NCBI GenBank assembly: GCA_023435435.1
Contig: JAEYRW010000136.1
Span: 1 to 30,602 of the forward strand
Reading direction: 5' to 3'
DNA length: 30,602 bases
Origin: Bacillota bacterium
GTDB lineage: Bacteria; Bacillota; Clostridia; Christensenellales; Aristaeellaceae
A program made the position numbers and the translations under genes. Below, one piece after another: positions 21,659 to 29,684 of this stretch; the first letter of the stretch is position 1, and each line of letters opens with the position of its first letter. Below the pieces are notes generated by a model, which was not told the origin of the DNA, ran no database searches, and worked only from the letters and a program-made list of their open reading frames with translations.

Positions 21659-22813
21659 TCAGTTGGCCCAATCGTCCTCGGGCAGCGGCTCAATGATGGT
21701 CGACGCGGGGGTCGGACTCGTGCTCGGGGCCGGCGTCGCGCTCACCTCGGGAACCGGGGTGGGATAGTGCCACGTATCGTCGCTGGCGTCGGGGGAAGCG
21801 GTGGAGCCGTCGGCGTTGGCGGACCCCTGGGTGGGCTTGGGCGTCACGTAGGGAATGGGTGTGGGCGTGGCGACCACGGGCAGTTCCTCCGCCGTCTCAA
21901 CGACGGTGCGAAGCACCAGCACATCCTCGATGTGCCGGAAGTCCGCGTAGGGCGACACGATGACGTAGCTGCCCTCGGAGCTCGTCTCCTGGCTCACCGC
22001 GATGACCTCGCCGATGGCCAGTCCCTTGGGATACAGCGAATCGGTTCCCGATGTTACAATGACGTCCCCGGGCTCAATGTTGTTCACATTCCTGAGATAA
22101 TACATGTGGCATTCGGCGTTGTCCGAATCGGCGGTCACCTCGCCGCGCATCACACCGGTGTCCCGGGTGCGCTGCACGAGGCAGGCCACCGCGCTGCGCG
22201 TATCGATGATCGTCATGACCTTGGCGTATGTAAGCCCCGCTTCGTAGACATAACCCACCAGTCCGCCCGCCGAGACGATGGACATGCCTTCGCGCACGCC
22301 GTTGGCGGTTCCGCGGTCGATGGTGAATGTGTCAAACCACTGTCCGGGGTCGCGGGCGATGACCTTTGCATAGAGAGGGTCGAGGGAGTCGTATGTGCTC
22401 TTGGCGTCGAGGATCGCGGTGAGCCGGTCATTTTCGCTTTCCAGTTCCTCCATGCCGCTCATTTGAAGGGCGATCTGCTCGTACTCGAGCTGGAGCTGGT
22501 CGTAGTCCGACTGAAGCTTGTCATAGTCCCGCCAGTCCGTAAAAAAACCCTTCACCCACGACGCCGCGCCTGAAAACGCGCTCACCACGGGCTGAAAGAC
22601 GGTACCGACGCCGTTTTCAAACATGGAAATGCCGTTGTTGCTCCTGAGAATCAGAAACGAGGCGGTGACAAGCACAATGGCAATCGCCGCCGCCGTGAAC
22701 AGCAGGCGGCGGATGGTGCCGGTCCGCTGCCTGCGCGAGCGGTTGACGTGGGCGCTGGAATATTTTCGACCGGCGCCCTTTCCGCCGGAACGGGGCTTTT
22801 TTTTGAGGGCCAT
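21659..22813 (-). CDS. mreC: Rod shape-determining protein MreC
   Basis: A 384-residue bitopic protein: a very basic cytoplasmic N-terminus, one membrane segment (36-56), a coiled coil (about 85-135, DYDKLQSDYDQLQLEYEQIALQ), and the beta domain with VIARDPGQWFDTFTIDRGTANGV and GDVIVTSGTDSLYPKGLAIG. MreC scaffolds PBP2/RodA outside the membrane. Beyond the usual length it carries a 75-residue Pro/Thr/Ser/Ala-rich tail (about 310-384), likely disordered in the wall. The ATG at 22813 is preferred over one at 22888 because GAGGGGGG lies seven bases upstream and the longer form would overlap mreB. Confidence 0.93.
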   Translation of the reverse strand: MALKKKPRSGGKGAGRKYSSAHVNRSRRQRTGTIRRLLFTAAAIAIVLVTASFLILRSNNGISMFENGVGTVFQPVVSAFSGAASWVKGFFTDWRDYDKLQSDYDQLQLEYEQIALQMSGMEELESENDRLTAILDAKSTYDSLDPLYAKVIARDPGQWFDTFTIDRGTANGVREGMSIVSAGGLVGYVYEAGLTYAKVMTIIDTRSAVACLVQRTRDTGVMRGEVTADSDNAECHMYYLRNVNNIEPGDVIVTSGTDSLYPKGLAIGEVIAVSQETSSEGSYVIVSPYADFRHIEDVLVLRTVVETAEELPVVATPTPIPYVTPKPTQGSANADGSTASPDASDDTWHYPTPVPEVSATPAPSTSPTPASTIIEPLPEDDWAN

Positions 22814-22826
22814 CAGTCCGCCCCCC

Positions 22827-23867
22827 TCAGAGCTCGAGGACGCAGCCGGTCTGCGCAAAGCGCGCGAGCAGCCTGTCGTCCGAGGCAATCATCCCGGCGC
22901 CGGTGGCGACGTCGTCCTGCGGGTTTTCGCCGGTCTTAACGGGAAGCTTCAGCATTTCCGAAAGCCGCCTGTCGAGGCCCTCGAGTTGCGCGCCGCCGCC
23001 GGAGAGCTGCACGCCGCGCTCAAGAATGTCCGCCGCGAGCTCGGGCGGGGTGTTCTCAAATGCCTCGCGTACGGTTTCGACCAGGTCGTCCAGGGGCGCG
23101 GCAAGTGCGCCGCGCACGTCCCGCGCGGAAACGGATACGGTGGAGGGCTTGCCCGTGTGTGCGTCACGACCGCGCAAAAGCACCTCGTAGCCGTCCGTGA
23201 GGCGCGATTCCACCGCGGTGCCGATGTCGATTTTTAAGTCCTCCGCCGTGCGCAAGCCGATGATCAGTCCCTTTTCCCGCCGGACGAAGCGTACGATGGC
23301 CTCGTCAAAGGCGAGGGACCCCGCGCGGGTGGAGCGCGCGGCCACGATGCCGTTCATGGACAGGACCGCGATCTCGGTGGTCTCTCCCCCGATCACGATT
23401 TGGAGAACCCCTCTGGGCTCGTTGATGGACAGACCCGCGCCCACAGCGGCAGCGATGGGCGCGACCACCAGCGCCGTGCGCCGCGCGCCGGTGCCCTTGA
23501 CGGCCGCCTCCAGCGCCTTTCGCTCCACGCGCGTGAGCCCCTGAGACATGGAGACCAGCATGCGCGAGCGTTCAAGCGCGCGCTTTTTGCCGATGGCCCG
23601 ATCGCAGAACGCCTGAATGAGAAGCGCGGCCTGCTCCGCGTCGGTCACCGCGCCGCGCGCGACGGGGGAAACCAGGTCCACATCGTGGGGCGTGCGTCCC
23701 AGCATCTGGCGCGCCTCCCGTCCCACCGCGAGAATATCGAGGGGATTGTCGGCAGCCGTCAGAAGATAGCTCGGCTCGCGGAGCACGACCCCCTCGCTCT
23801 CCAAATAAACCGTGACGTTGCTCGAACCGAGGTCGAAGCCAACGCCGCCGGATGTAAACACGCCCAT
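22827..23867 (-). CDS. mreB: Divergent MreB-like actin homologue
   Basis: A 346-residue actin-fold protein in the mreB position; ERGVQLSGGGAQLEGLD and TPPELAADI are standard MreB. Yet residues of the nucleotide site differ: E-P-x-AAA becomes APIAAA (Ala136 in place of the catalytic Glu), DIGGGTTE becomes VIGGETTE (Val158 for Asp, Glu162 for Gly), IGERTAE becomes IGLRTAE (Leu205 for Glu), and DLGTANT becomes DLGSSNV. It may bind nucleotide weakly or not hydrolyse it, and could be a regulatory or structural MreB with an active paralogue elsewhere. The ATG follows the maf stop TAA directly, with GGGGGA at the end of maf as ribosome binding site. Confidence 0.88.
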   Translation of the reverse strand: MGVFTSGGVGFDLGSSNVTVYLESEGVVLREPSYLLTAADNPLDILAVGREARQMLGRTPHDVDLVSPVARGAVTDAEQAALLIQAFCDRAIGKKRALERSRMLVSMSQGLTRVERKALEAAVKGTGARRTALVVAPIAAAVGAGLSINEPRGVLQIVIGGETTEIAVLSMNGIVAARSTRAGSLAFDEAIVRFVRREKGLIIGLRTAEDLKIDIGTAVESRLTDGYEVLLRGRDAHTGKPSTVSVSARDVRGALAAPLDDLVETVREAFENTPPELAADILERGVQLSGGGAQLEGLDRRLSEMLKLPVKTGENPQDDVATGAGMIASDDRLLARFAQTGCVLEL

Positions 23868-24437
23868 TTACGAATCCCCCATCAATTTCTTCAGCATCGC
23901 GTCCACTTCGTCAACGGGGAAGCCCATGACGTTCTCGAACGAGCCGTCGAGCCAGGTCACAAAGCCGCCCGCGCCGCCCTGAATGGCATAGGCCCCGGCC
24001 TTATCCATGGGTTCGCCCGTCGCGATGTATTCGTCGATTTCTTCCTCCGCAAGATCCCGAAACTGGACGCCCGTGCGCACGCACCTCTCGAGCGTGCGGT
24101 CCGTCCCGACGTCGATCAGGCACACGCCCGTGTAAACGTCGTGCTCGCGCCCGGAAAGGGAAAGGAGCATCTCCTTTGCCTCCGCCGCGTCCCGGGGCTT
24201 TCCGAGCCCCGCGCCGTCCAGGGAAACGAGGGTGTCGGAAGCGATGACGATGCCCTCCGTCCGGCCTGAGGCCACCGCGCGCGCTTTTTTTCGGGCGAGC
24301 AGCGCCACCACGTCCGCAGCCTGGCCTTCCTCATTCTCGTCGACGTCCGCCGGGCAGACATCAAACTCATATCCCATCTTCGCGAGCAGCTCCCGCCTGC
24401 GCGGCGAGCCCGACGCGAGAATCAGCTTTTTTGACAT
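23868..24437 (-). CDS. maf: Maf-family nucleoside triphosphate pyrophosphatase
   Basis: A 189-residue house-cleaning enzyme that hydrolyses dTTP, UTP or modified nucleotides to the monophosphate; overproduction of Maf blocks septation in Bacillus. Motifs: LASGSPRRRELL (7-18), VIASDT with catalytic Asp68, GLGKP and YAIQGGAG. The ATG at 24437 has GGAGG seven bases upstream; the ATG two codons earlier is too close to it. First gene of the cell-shape operon, as in many Firmicutes, with a consensus promoter just ahead. Confidence 0.95.
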   Translation of the reverse strand: MSKKLILASGSPRRRELLAKMGYEFDVCPADVDENEEGQAADVVALLARKKARAVASGRTEGIVIASDTLVSLDGAGLGKPRDAAEAKEMLLSLSGREHDVYTGVCLIDVGTDRTLERCVRTGVQFRDLAEEEIDEYIATGEPMDKAGAYAIQGGAGGFVTWLDGSFENVMGFPVDEVDAMLKKLMGDS

Positions 24438-24467
24438 GCGCATACCTCCCGCATGATATCGCGTATC

Positions 24468-24496
24468 AGTATAGCATATATGGTACACTTTTTCAA
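24468..24496 (-). promoter_or_regulatory. Sigma-A promoter of the maf-mre-rodA operon
   Basis: On the minus strand TTGAAA (24491-24496) and TATACT (24468-24473) are 17 bases apart; transcription would begin near 24461, about 24 bases before the maf ATG. Confidence 0.8.
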
Positions 24497-25114
24497 AGCA
24501 TGATCCCGATTTGTCATAGAAATGCCCAGCCCGCTGCCCAGAATTTTTCGCAGCGGAACAACACGTCTGCTTCATCGGGCTCATCCCCTGCCGCTTCCTT
24601 CCCTTCATGCGCCCACAGACCTTTTCCATTCATAAAAAAAGCACCGCCGCGGACATGCCCAGTCCTTATGGGCCTGAAGCCCCGGCTGGATTCCGAAACG
24701 ATGCTTATGAAGAAATAAGAAGGCGGAATGGGATGCCTGTCAAACAAAAACCCTTCTATGCAGATTCCCATCGTTCTTCTGGGCAGCAGTCCCGACCGCA
24801 TCCTGCGGGGAAAGCACCAACATCAGTCTAGTCCTCCATCCACGGCAGAACCGCGTTTTCGGCGGTCCCTTTCGCCCCTGGCTTTGTCGCGCTCCGCTTG
24901 ACGCAGGCGGAAAGTCCGCCCCTGACTGCTACGCCCGCGCGCCGGCTTCGCGCCAGGAACAAAGGGCCGCGCCGAATTCCATCGCTTCTGTCATGGACGG
25001 AGTACGAGTTGGGAATGGATCATCTCTCGAATGCCTCGCGGGCTTTCACAGATTTTCCCCCAACGGCCGCGTGGCCCGCCTCCTGTGCGATCTTCCGCGC
25101 TCCGTGTTTCTCTG
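24497..25114. other. 618-base interval without a convincing gene
   Basis: Between the maf promoter and the uxaE stop I find no frame that resembles a protein. The best minus-strand reading (ATG at 24633 to stop at 24514, 39 residues, MNGKGLWAHEGKEAAG...) has no ribosome binding site and follows a T7 run. Inverted repeats are GGCGGA-AAG-TCCGCC near 24906-24920 and GCCCA/TGGGC at 24657-24661 and 24669-24673. The latter, followed on the minus strand by a T-run at 24634-24640, may contribute to ending uxaE transcripts. Could be decayed DNA or an interspersed repeat; no second copy is seen in the window. Confidence 0.4.
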
Positions 25115-26464
25115 TCACCTGTGCGGACAGCCGAGCAGTTCCAGGTGCCGGCCGATGTGCCGATCGAGCGCGTCCGCGTAAGCCTCCGCCTCCCTGTCCC
25201 AAAGCGCGTAAAGCGCCGCCTTGAGGGCCGCGTTCTGAAGGATGTGCCCGTAGGTGATGTGAATGAGCTGGCGCGCGTCCGGCCTGTCAAACAGCGTCGG
25301 AAGCGCGGAATCTTCCATCTTTTCGACGTTTGGGACCTTTGCGGGGTCCGCGGAAACGTGGTAAAAGCGGGTGGCGTCCGGGAAGCTCTCCAGCGCGAAC
25401 AGGTGCGCGCGGCGGTAGAGCGCGGGGTCCTTCCGCGCGCAGATGCGCATGGCCTCGAGCCAGTTGGTGCCCGCGGTTTTGACGTGGAAGACCTCCCGCG
25501 TCCTTTCGCCGATGGCAGGGAATACGCTGAACTTGTCAGACCCCGAGTGAATGCTGAGCTTGTAGCCAAAGTGGCGGGCAATCTTCGCGTGGGCGTCGAC
25601 ATCCCTCGTGAATTCCGCTACGTCGCCGATGTAGTCGATGCCCTTCTGGAACTCGCCTGTAAAGCGCGGCGCGATGGTCGCGAATTTGACGCCCCTGCGG
25701 ATGAGCTCGTTTGCCACGAAAAAGTGCTCGGCGGGCGTGGTGGGCACGCTCGTCTCATCGATGGAGATTTCAAAATCGGCATCGTATTTGCCGCCCGCGA
25801 GAAAGCGCTCGTACATTTCCGCCGCGAAGGAAACCGCCTCGCCGTACACAGCGACGCAGCGCGCAAGCTCGGCTTCGCCGTACGCAACGGTTAACCCCTC
25901 TCCTACATCGGAAGGCTTGGCGAGGTAAATATCCCGCACCGCCGAAATGTCCCCCGCGCCGCCGGGCTTGATGTGGTCGCTCAGATCGAGGGTAATCATG
26001 GTAAAGCCCAGCGAGAGCGCGTACTCGATGTCCTCCGGCTTTTTCAAATGATCGCCGTCCGCTCCAAAGCCGTCCCTGAAGCCCGCGCGGAACACGGCAA
26101 ACGAGGCCGCGTCCAGCACGTCCTCGTAGGTTCGCCCCGTGAGGTTCAATTCCCGGATGGACTGCTGCACGAAGACCGGGCGCGCGTCGTATTTCTGAAA
26201 AACGCGGATGTGCCCGGGACAGGCAAGTCCGAGCCTGTCCCCCACGCCGAAGGAGCGGGGCGCGTTCAGCACGCGCACAGGGGCCGTGAAGGGGAAAAGT
26301 GCGCGGAGTCGGCAGGCGTTTTCGTGGGTGAGCGGGTAAGCGTCCCCCTTCCCGCCGGAAAAGCCCAATGCCGCGTCGGCGACAATGACGTCCGCACCGT
26401 CAAGCCGCGCCATCGATACCTTTTTGCCTTGGATTTCGTTCACGGATTCCGGATAAATTTGCAT
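25115..26464 (-). CDS. uxaE: Tagaturonate/fructuronate epimerase UxaE
   Basis: A 449-residue TIM-barrel-type epimerase that interconverts D-tagaturonate and D-fructuronate in galacturonate breakdown, first characterised in Thermotoga. Agreement with the family as I know it is high along the whole length: SFGVGDRLG (near 70), GADGDHLKKPEDIEYA, GFTMITLDLSDH, SIDETSVPTTPAEHFFVANEL, FTGEFQKGIDYIGD, LSIHSGSDKFSVFPA, FHVKTAGTNWLEA and RQLIHITYGHIL near the end. GGAGG sits five bases before the ATG. It follows the glycyl radical enzyme gene by nine bases, so the two are co-transcribed, linking that enzyme to hexuronate metabolism. Confidence 0.92.
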   Translation of the reverse strand: MQIYPESVNEIQGKKVSMARLDGADVIVADAALGFSGGKGDAYPLTHENACRLRALFPFTAPVRVLNAPRSFGVGDRLGLACPGHIRVFQKYDARPVFVQQSIRELNLTGRTYEDVLDAASFAVFRAGFRDGFGADGDHLKKPEDIEYALSLGFTMITLDLSDHIKPGGAGDISAVRDIYLAKPSDVGEGLTVAYGEAELARCVAVYGEAVSFAAEMYERFLAGGKYDADFEISIDETSVPTTPAEHFFVANELIRRGVKFATIAPRFTGEFQKGIDYIGDVAEFTRDVDAHAKIARHFGYKLSIHSGSDKFSVFPAIGERTREVFHVKTAGTNWLEAMRICARKDPALYRRAHLFALESFPDATRFYHVSADPAKVPNVEKMEDSALPTLFDRPDARQLIHITYGHILQNAALKAALYALWDREAEAYADALDRHIGRHLELLGCPHR

Positions 26465-26473
26465 TTTGTCCTC

Positions 26474-28645
26474 CTATACCGCCGCGTGTTCGCTGCGCCT
26501 GATGATTTCGTCCTGGATTTCCCCCGAAAGGTTCACAAAGTAATCGCTGTACCCCGCCACGCGCACCATGAGCGTGCGGTGCTTTTCAGGATGCTCCTTG
26601 GCGTCGAGAAGGTCCTTCTGATCGACGACGTTGAATTGCAGCTCGAAGCAGCCGCGTTCCATGAAGGATTTGATGTAGCTTTTCACCGCGTCGCGGCCCT
26701 CGGGGCTTTCCATCAGCCTTTTCGTGAACCGCAAATTGGTGGCGATGCCGCCGATGCCGTACTTCTGGTCGATCTTCTCGATGGAGCGCAGAATGCCCGT
26801 GGGGCCGTTCCGGTCCATGCCCTGCACCGCGCCCAATGATTCCGACAGTGCCTCCCCCGCCTTCCTGCCGTCCGGCGTCGCCGCCGCGACCTTCCCCAAC
26901 CGCCCGTGCATGATCCACGCGAAGTAGCTCGGGTGGAACGTCGCGCCCACGCTGGTGGTGTAGCTTTTCAGCTCGTCACGGATCAGTTCGTACATGGCGA
27001 CGCCGATTTCGTCCGCCGCCTGGACGCCGTTGCCGATCTTGGGGCAGCGGTTGATCAGGAACTGGCGCATGCGCTCATTCCCCTCGAAATTGGCGCGCAG
27101 AAGGTCCCCCATCTCGGAAAGCGTCATGAGGTTCTGCTCGTAGACCGCCGTTTTCACCGCCGCAAGCGCATCCACGAGGTTCAAAAAGCCCGGAAAGCAG
27201 GGATACACGTAGCTGTACTTCGCGCCGCCCGCACCGGAATCCAGCCCGCGCGCGAGGCAGTCGTCAATAAACGCCGAGGCAAGGGGCGAGGCGCAGTACT
27301 GGGAAAAGACGTAGAGCTGCCTGACCGTGTCCTCGAGGTTCGCGCGGATGACGCCGCGCACAACCTGTTCCGTGCATGCCTTGAAATCCCCGAAGGTTTT
27401 CAGATCGGCCAAATCAATTTCGATATCCGGCTTCACCCGGCATTCCGCGCCGCAGATGGCCCTGCCGCCGTTGAAGATATACTCGTACGCCTTGTTGAGG
27501 TTAATGTATGGCGTGGCGACCTGCACATTGGAGGCGCCCACGGGAGTGATCTCCACGCAGGTGGAATTGATGTAATACCGGCTGTCGCGCGCCGCCATGC
27601 CCGCCGCGCGCAGGCCCTCCTGAATAACCCGGTCGTTGAAAAACGCCGGACGGGTATAGCCCTGAGCGATGATTTCGAGGGATTTGTCCAGAAGGGCTTC
27701 CGGCATGGCGGGGGTATAGCTGACGTTCACGGAGGGATTGATGAGCCCCGTGGTGCGGATGGCCTCGATGCACATCCGGGTCAGTTCGTTCCAGACGGGT
27801 TTCCCGTCCCGGTCGACGCCCCCCACCATCACCGCCGCGGGCCATGTGTCGTAGATTTCGTTGTGTTTGAGATAGAGGTGCTCGATGAGCTCGAAGGCAA
27901 ATTCCTTCGTCAGGTATCCGGTCTCAATGTCCCTTTTGTAAAACGGGTACATGTAGTTGTCGAGCCGCCCGGTGAGGGATACGTCCCCCATGAGGCAGAG
28001 CGAAAATTGCATGAACCACATGATCTGGAGCGCCTCGTGGAAGTGCGTGCAAGGCTCCAGAGGGGCGCGCTCGAAGTTTGCCGCCATCCGGTTGAGCAGG
28101 ATACGCCGCGCGGGATCGGCCTCCCCCGCGGCCCGCTCGGCAAGCGCCTCCCGTGCCCGGGCGCAAAAAAGGACAAAGCCGTCGAGCGAGATTTCCACAG
28201 ACTCATAAAACGCCGCCTTTGCCGCGTCCCCGGGTTGCGAAAAGTCGATCTCCGCGCGCCTCTCCCTCACTTCCGCGAGGATCGCGCGGATTCCGACGTT
28301 GAGCAGCTTCTCGTAGTCGATGACCCGGTGACCCGTAAACGCCGTGAACGTGCCCGCCAGCTTCCCGCTGGCCCGGAGGTAGCGCCGCGCCTCGTCGGCA
28401 TACGTTTTTTCCCCGATCGTCAGCGCGCGGGGCGCCGCGAAGCGCCCGACGATTGGCTCGCAATCGTCAATCTCGATGGGATAACCGGAAAACACCGCCC
28501 GGTCGATGGCCGCCCGCCGGAGGTTGTGGGCGTAGGGCGCGCCCTCGTCAAAGAGCGCTTTGCCTATGAGGCACAGCCTGATGTCCTCGCTCTCGGCGAT
28601 CCGCTGTCCGCGCGCGTAGGCGCGCGCCTTGATTTCCTCGCGCAT
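26474..28645 (-). CDS. Glycyl radical enzyme, substrate unknown (diol-dehydratase-like)
   Basis: A 723-residue oxygen-sensitive radical enzyme. The C-terminal loop RVAGYSDYFVNLS carries the radical Gly698, and STCVEITP carries the thiyl Cys363 and Glu365, in the Cys-x-Glu arrangement of dehydratase-type family members rather than the Cys-Cys of pyruvate formate-lyase. Other family stretches: GRLDNYMYPFY (226-236), MVGGVDRDGKPVWNELTRM (273-291) and INPSVNVSY (302-310). The usual Gly before the Cys is Thr, and ITPVGASN replaces the usual sequence after CVE, so it is not one of the classes I can name (glycerol, propanediol, choline, hydroxyproline, isethionate). Its SD (GAGG) overlaps the activase stop. 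With UxaE downstream, a hexuronate- or keto-sugar-acid-derived substrate is a reasonable guess. Confidence 0.9.
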   Translation of the reverse strand: MREEIKARAYARGQRIAESEDIRLCLIGKALFDEGAPYAHNLRRAAIDRAVFSGYPIEIDDCEPIVGRFAAPRALTIGEKTYADEARRYLRASGKLAGTFTAFTGHRVIDYEKLLNVGIRAILAEVRERRAEIDFSQPGDAAKAAFYESVEISLDGFVLFCARAREALAERAAGEADPARRILLNRMAANFERAPLEPCTHFHEALQIMWFMQFSLCLMGDVSLTGRLDNYMYPFYKRDIETGYLTKEFAFELIEHLYLKHNEIYDTWPAAVMVGGVDRDGKPVWNELTRMCIEAIRTTGLINPSVNVSYTPAMPEALLDKSLEIIAQGYTRPAFFNDRVIQEGLRAAGMAARDSRYYINSTCVEITPVGASNVQVATPYINLNKAYEYIFNGGRAICGAECRVKPDIEIDLADLKTFGDFKACTEQVVRGVIRANLEDTVRQLYVFSQYCASPLASAFIDDCLARGLDSGAGGAKYSYVYPCFPGFLNLVDALAAVKTAVYEQNLMTLSEMGDLLRANFEGNERMRQFLINRCPKIGNGVQAADEIGVAMYELIRDELKSYTTSVGATFHPSYFAWIMHGRLGKVAAATPDGRKAGEALSESLGAVQGMDRNGPTGILRSIEKIDQKYGIGGIATNLRFTKRLMESPEGRDAVKSYIKSFMERGCFELQFNVVDQKDLLDAKEHPEKHRTLMVRVAGYSDYFVNLSGEIQDEIIRRSEHAAV

Positions 28646-28654
28646 CCGAATCCC

Positions 28655-29551
28655 TCACATCACATATTTGGCGTCGATTCCCTTGCCCAAAAAAATTTGC
28701 GCGCATTCTTTCATTTCCGCCTCGGACGGCTCCCGCGTCTGCGCGCAGGGAAACGCGCGGCCCAACGCCGCGTATTTGGGGGCGCACATGCCATGGTACG
28801 CGAGCAGCTCCGCCGGGTGCCTTTGGGGAAGCGCCGCGATAAAGTCCGCGATCCGTGCGATTTCCGCTTCGTCCGCGTTGAAGCCAGGAACGACGGGCGT
28901 CCGAAGGATCATTGGCGCGCCCGCGGCGCTCAAGCGCCGGATGTTTTCCAATATGCGCGCGTTGCCGACGCCCGTACCCGCGCGATGGGTTTCCCCGGTC
29001 ACGCATTTGATGTCCGCATAAAACAAATCCACGTCGCCCATGAGCCCTTGCACGTCCGCCCACGGGACGTTCAGCGCGGTCTCCACCGCCGTATGGATGC
29101 CCTCGGCCTTCATTCGCCCCAGCACCGCGCCCGCGATTCCCGACTGCAAAAGCGGCTCCCCGCCGGAGAGCGTGATGCCGCCGCCGCTTTTCTCATACGC
29201 GTCGCGATCGGAAAGCAGAATGCCGCAAAGCTCCTGGCGGGAGATTTCACGCCCGGCGAAGTTGAGCGCCTCCGCGAAGCACGCCTGCGCGCACGCGCCG
29301 CAGAGTCCGCACGCGGCAGTATGCCGCGCGCTGCTTCCGTCCGCCCCGCTTGGGCAGGCGGCGGCGCAGGCACCGCAGGAAATGCAACGCGCGGGATGAA
29401 AGAGGAGCGCGCCGCCGATTGGCTGGGATTCGGGATTGTGGCACCAGGCGCAGCGAAGGTTACAGCCCTGGAAAAACACTGTCGTGCGGATGCCGGGGCC
29501 GTCGTGGAGCGAAAACGGCTGAATGTCGAATACGCGTCCGCCGGTCGCCAT
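28655..29551 (-). CDS. Glycyl radical enzyme activase (radical SAM)
   Basis: A 298-residue activating enzyme that makes the glycyl radical on the enzyme encoded next. It has the start signature IQPFSLHDGPGIRTTVFFQGC, the SAM cluster motif C30-x3-C34-x2-C37 (CNLRCAWC), and an inserted ferredoxin-like domain with two 4Fe-4S sets (C56, C59, C62, C66 and C81, C84, C87, C91), then SGGEPLLQ (129-136). The inserted clusters are typical of activases for dehydratase-type partners and absent in pyruvate formate-lyase activase. GGAGGTG lies seven bases before the ATG. It is the first gene of the three-gene operon. Confidence 0.95.
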   Translation of the reverse strand: MATGGRVFDIQPFSLHDGPGIRTTVFFQGCNLRCAWCHNPESQPIGGALLFHPARCISCGACAAACPSGADGSSARHTAACGLCGACAQACFAEALNFAGREISRQELCGILLSDRDAYEKSGGGITLSGGEPLLQSGIAGAVLGRMKAEGIHTAVETALNVPWADVQGLMGDVDLFYADIKCVTGETHRAGTGVGNARILENIRRLSAAGAPMILRTPVVPGFNADEAEIARIADFIAALPQRHPAELLAYHGMCAPKYAALGRAFPCAQTREPSEAEMKECAQIFLGKGIDAKYVM

Positions 29552-29578
29552 GGCGTCACCTCCGCTTCTGTTGCGTCT

Positions 29579-29607
29579 ATTATAACAATTTCATACCCGC
29601 AATTCAA
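29579..29607 (-). promoter_or_regulatory. Sigma-A promoter of the activase-GRE-uxaE operon
   Basis: On the minus strand TTGAAT (29602-29607) and a perfect TATAAT (29579-29584) are 17 bases apart. The transcript would start near 29572, about 20 bases before the activase ATG, leaving little room for a leader. Confidence 0.8.
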
Positions 29608-29684
29608 CATGAACCGCCTATACTGTAAAAAGCAAAGGTACCGGGCGTGCTTTTCAAACTGAAACGATTCGAGGTGTGCTGCGT

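Noticed and set aside
24514..24633. 39-residue minus-strand frame upstream of maf
   Set aside because: No ribosome binding site, starts right after a T-run and overlaps the region just upstream of the maf promoter; kept only as a note in the intergenic entry.
26906..29662. 918-codon open frame on the plus strand opposite the glycyl radical enzyme and activase
   Set aside because: Its composition is rich in Arg, His and Val with no recognisable motif, while both minus-strand genes have complete catalytic signatures. Long antisense frames are expected in GC-rich DNA.
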